Source: Acidimicrobiales bacterium
GTDB taxonomy: Bacteria > Actinomycetota > Acidimicrobiia > Acidimicrobiales > RAAP-2
Reading direction: 5' to 3'
NCBI GenBank assembly: GCA_017883125.1
Contig: JADGOD010000195.1
Coordinates: forward strand, 1 to 8,227
DNA length: 8,227 nucleotides
Both the position numbers and the translations under genes were made by a program. The notes below the pieces were generated by a model. The model saw only the letters and a list, made by a program, of their open reading frames with translations. It did no database searches and was not told the DNA's origin. Shown in pieces: positions 6,342-8,227 of this stretch (position 1 is its first letter; each line of letters opens with the position of its first letter).

Positions 6342-8227
6342 ATGTCGATGGGATCGGGCATGGGACGCATGCACGGCGGTGGTGGGTTCCCGATGATGAG
6401 GGGTCTGCGCCGGGATCGCTCGGTGCTCCGCCACCAGGTCAAGAAGGGCACGGCGCGACGGATGCTCTCCTTCGCCCTGCCGTACCGCAAGACCCTGATC
6501 ATCTTCATGGTCGCCGTGGTCCTCGGTGCCGTGGTCTCGGCGGTCAACCCGCTGATCCTCCGGGCGATCATCGACAAGGGGATCATCGGCAAGAACCAGA
6601 GCCTGGTGGTCAAGCTCGCCTTCCTGGCGGCGGGCCTGGCGGTCGTCGACGCCGTACTCTCGCTCTTTGACCGGCGGATCTCGGCCTCCATCGGCGAGAG
6701 CCTCATCTACGACATGCGCTCCAAGGTCTTTCGTCACATCCAGTCGATGCCGGTCGCCTTCTTCACCCGCACCCAGACCGGTGCGCTGATCAGCCGTCTC
6801 AACAACGACGTCGTCGGGGCGCAGCAGGCGTTCACCGACCTGCTCTCCAACGTCGTGGGCAACCTCGTGCTCGTGACCATCGTGCTGGCGACGATGTTCG
6901 TCCTCTCCTGGCAGATCACGCTCGTGGCGCTCGTGCTCCTGCCGGTCTTCCTGATCCCGGCGCGCCGGGTCGGGCAGCGGCTGGGGTCGATGATGCGCCA
7001 GGGGTTCGACCTCAACGCAGAGATGAACATGGTGATGACCGAGCGGTTCAACGTCTCGGGAGCGATGCTGGCCAAGCTCTACGGCCGCCCCCACGACGAG
7101 GCGATGATGTTCGAGGACAAGGCCGGACGGGTCCGCGACATCGGGGTGGCCCAAGCGACGTACTCGCGGATCTTCTTCATCTCGCTCACGCTCACCGCCT
7201 CGCTGGCCACGGCCTTCGCCTACGGCTTCGGAGGGATCGCCGCCATCAACGGCACGCTCCAGGTCGGGACCGTGGTGGCGCTGACGGCGTACCTCGCCCG
7301 TCTCTACGGCCCGCTGACCCAGCTGTCGACCCTCCAGCTCGACGTGATGACGACCCTTGTGTCCTTCGAGCGGTTCTTCGAGGTCATCGACCTCGAGCCG
7401 CTGGTGGCCGAGGCTGACGACGCCGTCTTGATCCCCGGAGGACCGGCCAGGGTCGAGTTCGATCACGTCTCGTTCACCTACCCGACCGCCGAGAAGGTCT
7501 CGCTTGCCTCCCTCGAGGCGGTCGCCACCCTGGAGCGCACCGTGACCGGCGAGGTGCTCCACGACCTCTCCTTCACCGTCGAGCCCGGCACCCTGACAGC
7601 ACTCGTCGGGCCCTCGGGTGCCGGCAAGACGACGATCTCGATGCTTTTGGCGCGCCTCTACGACGTCGACGCGGGATCGATCACCATCAACGGCCTCGAC
7701 GTCCGCCGGGCCACCAATGCGTCGCTGCGCGACGCCATCGGGGTGGTGACCCAGGATCCCCATCTCTTCCACGACTCGCTCCGGGCCAACCTGCTCTTCG
7801 CCCGTCCAGACGCCACCGAAGACCAGCTGCACCAGGCACTCGAGGACGCCCAGATCCGCCAGCTCGTCCTCTCCTTGCCCAATGGCCTCGACACCGTCGT
7901 CGGCGAGCGCGGGTATCGCCTCTCGGGGGGAGAGAAGCAGCGCGTCGCCCTTGCCCGGCTGCTGCTCAAGGCACCGCGCGTGGTGGTGCTCGACGAGGCC
8001 ACTGCGCATCTCGATGCTGAATCAGAGGTCGCCGTCCAGCGAGCGCTGGCCGAGACCCTCTCGGGACGGACCTCGCTGGTCATCGCCCACCGCCTCTCGA
8101 CGATCCGCCATGCGGACCAGATCCTGGTGATCGACAAGGGCCACGTCGTCGAGAGGGGCGATCACCTGAGCCTGCTGGCGTCCGGTGGCCTCTACTCCGA
8201 GCTCTACGAGACGCAGTTCAAGTCCCA
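6342..8227 (+). CDS. ABC transporter, type I exporter half-transporter (membrane domain plus ATPase), 3' end cut off
   Basis: The frame is open from ATG 6342 (GAGGAG at 6329-6334, 7-base spacing) to the window edge: 628 codons, with probably only a few missing. After a Met/Gly-rich N-terminus (1-20), six membrane helices lie at about 51-73, 89-110, 168-187, 190-207, 272-296 and 302-321. The ATPase domain begins near 371: A-loop Y380, Walker A GPSGAGKTT (423-431, K429), Q-loop Q471, signature LSGGEKQR (527-534), Walker B VVVLDE (D551, E552), D-loop AHLD and H583. All catalytic residues are intact. An insertion of about 21 residues (383-403) separates the A-loop from the next strand, seen in a subgroup of actinobacterial exporters. 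It should dimerise and export a lipid, drug or peptide; the substrate is not inferable. No partner half-transporter is visible. Confidence 0.93.
   Translation, partial: MSMGSGMGRMHGGGGFPMMRGLRRDRSVLRHQVKKGTARRMLSFALPYRKTLIIFMVAVVLGAVVSAVNPLILRAIIDKGIIGKNQSLVVKLAFLAAGLAVVDAVLSLFDRRISASIGESLIYDMRSKVFRHIQSMPVAFFTRTQTGALISRLNNDVVGAQQAFTDLLSNVVGNLVLVTIVLATMFVLSWQITLVALVLLPVFLIPARRVGQRLGSMMRQGFDLNAEMNMVMTERFNVSGAMLAKLYGRPHDEAMMFEDKAGRVRDIGVAQATYSRIFFISLTLTASLATAFAYGFGGIAAINGTLQVGTVVALTAYLARLYGPLTQLSTLQLDVMTTLVSFERFFEVIDLEPLVAEADDAVLIPGGPARVEFDHVSFTYPTAEKVSLASLEAVATLERTVTGEVLHDLSFTVEPGTLTALVGPSGAGKTTISMLLARLYDVDAGSITINGLDVRRATNASLRDAIGVVTQDPHLFHDSLRANLLFARPDATEDQLHQALEDAQIRQLVLSLPNGLDTVVGERGYRLSGGEKQRVALARLLLKAPRVVVLDEATAHLDAESEVAVQRALAETLSGRTSLVIAHRLSTIRHADQILVIDKGHVVERGDHLSLLASGGLYSELYETQFKS

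Noticed and set aside
6303..8009. Leftward 568-codon open frame
   Set aside because: It is antisense to the ABC exporter, with an Asp/Arg/His/Glu-rich, repetitive composition typical of a shadow frame. The opposite strand has every ABC motif intact.

Overview
The window is GC-rich throughout, uses GTG as well as ATG starts, and carries densely packed single-domain genes. One gene looks like a mycofactocin-coupled short-chain dehydrogenase (SDR), and mycofactocin is mostly an actinobacterial cofactor. Together this suggests an actinomycete-type chromosome (Actinomycetota, possibly an Acidimicrobiia-like lineage). That placement is an inference from gene content, codon use and Shine-Dalgarno strength. 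No rRNA, tRNA, CRISPR array, insertion sequence or phage gene was recognised.

Left part (1-2241): the 5' end of a leftward small membrane-protein gene, apparently frameshifted, is divergent from a TetR-family regulator. A 27-bp imperfect dyad lies at the regulator's nominal start and may be its operator. Next come a flavodoxin-like gene with a strong ribosome binding site, a stable hairpin (probable terminator), and a convergent leftward gene for a small dimeric alpha/beta-barrel protein.

Middle (2242-4854): about 400 bases show no convincing gene. A short two-helix PLDc_N-type membrane protein follows, then two leftward SDR oxidoreductases. The first has the sequence features of mycofactocin-coupled SDRs; the second is a classical SDR. 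The gap between them holds two tandem 25-bp repeats with a GCGATATCGC palindromic core, a candidate control element for the mycofactocin-type SDR.

Right part (4855-8227): a CcdA/DsbD-type thiol electron carrier runs rightward and converges on a small membrane-anchored extracytoplasmic protein with two cysteines. Divergent from the latter is a nearly complete half-size type I ABC exporter with fused membrane and ATPase domains; its stop codon lies just beyond the window.

The genes form small independent transcription units rather than one pathway. Loose themes are redox chemistry (flavodoxin, two SDRs, CcdA) and membrane proteins. I see no clear previously undescribed multi-gene system. The strongest unexplained signals are the tandem repeats before the mycofactocin-type SDR, the dyad at the TetR start, and the frameshift at the left edge.
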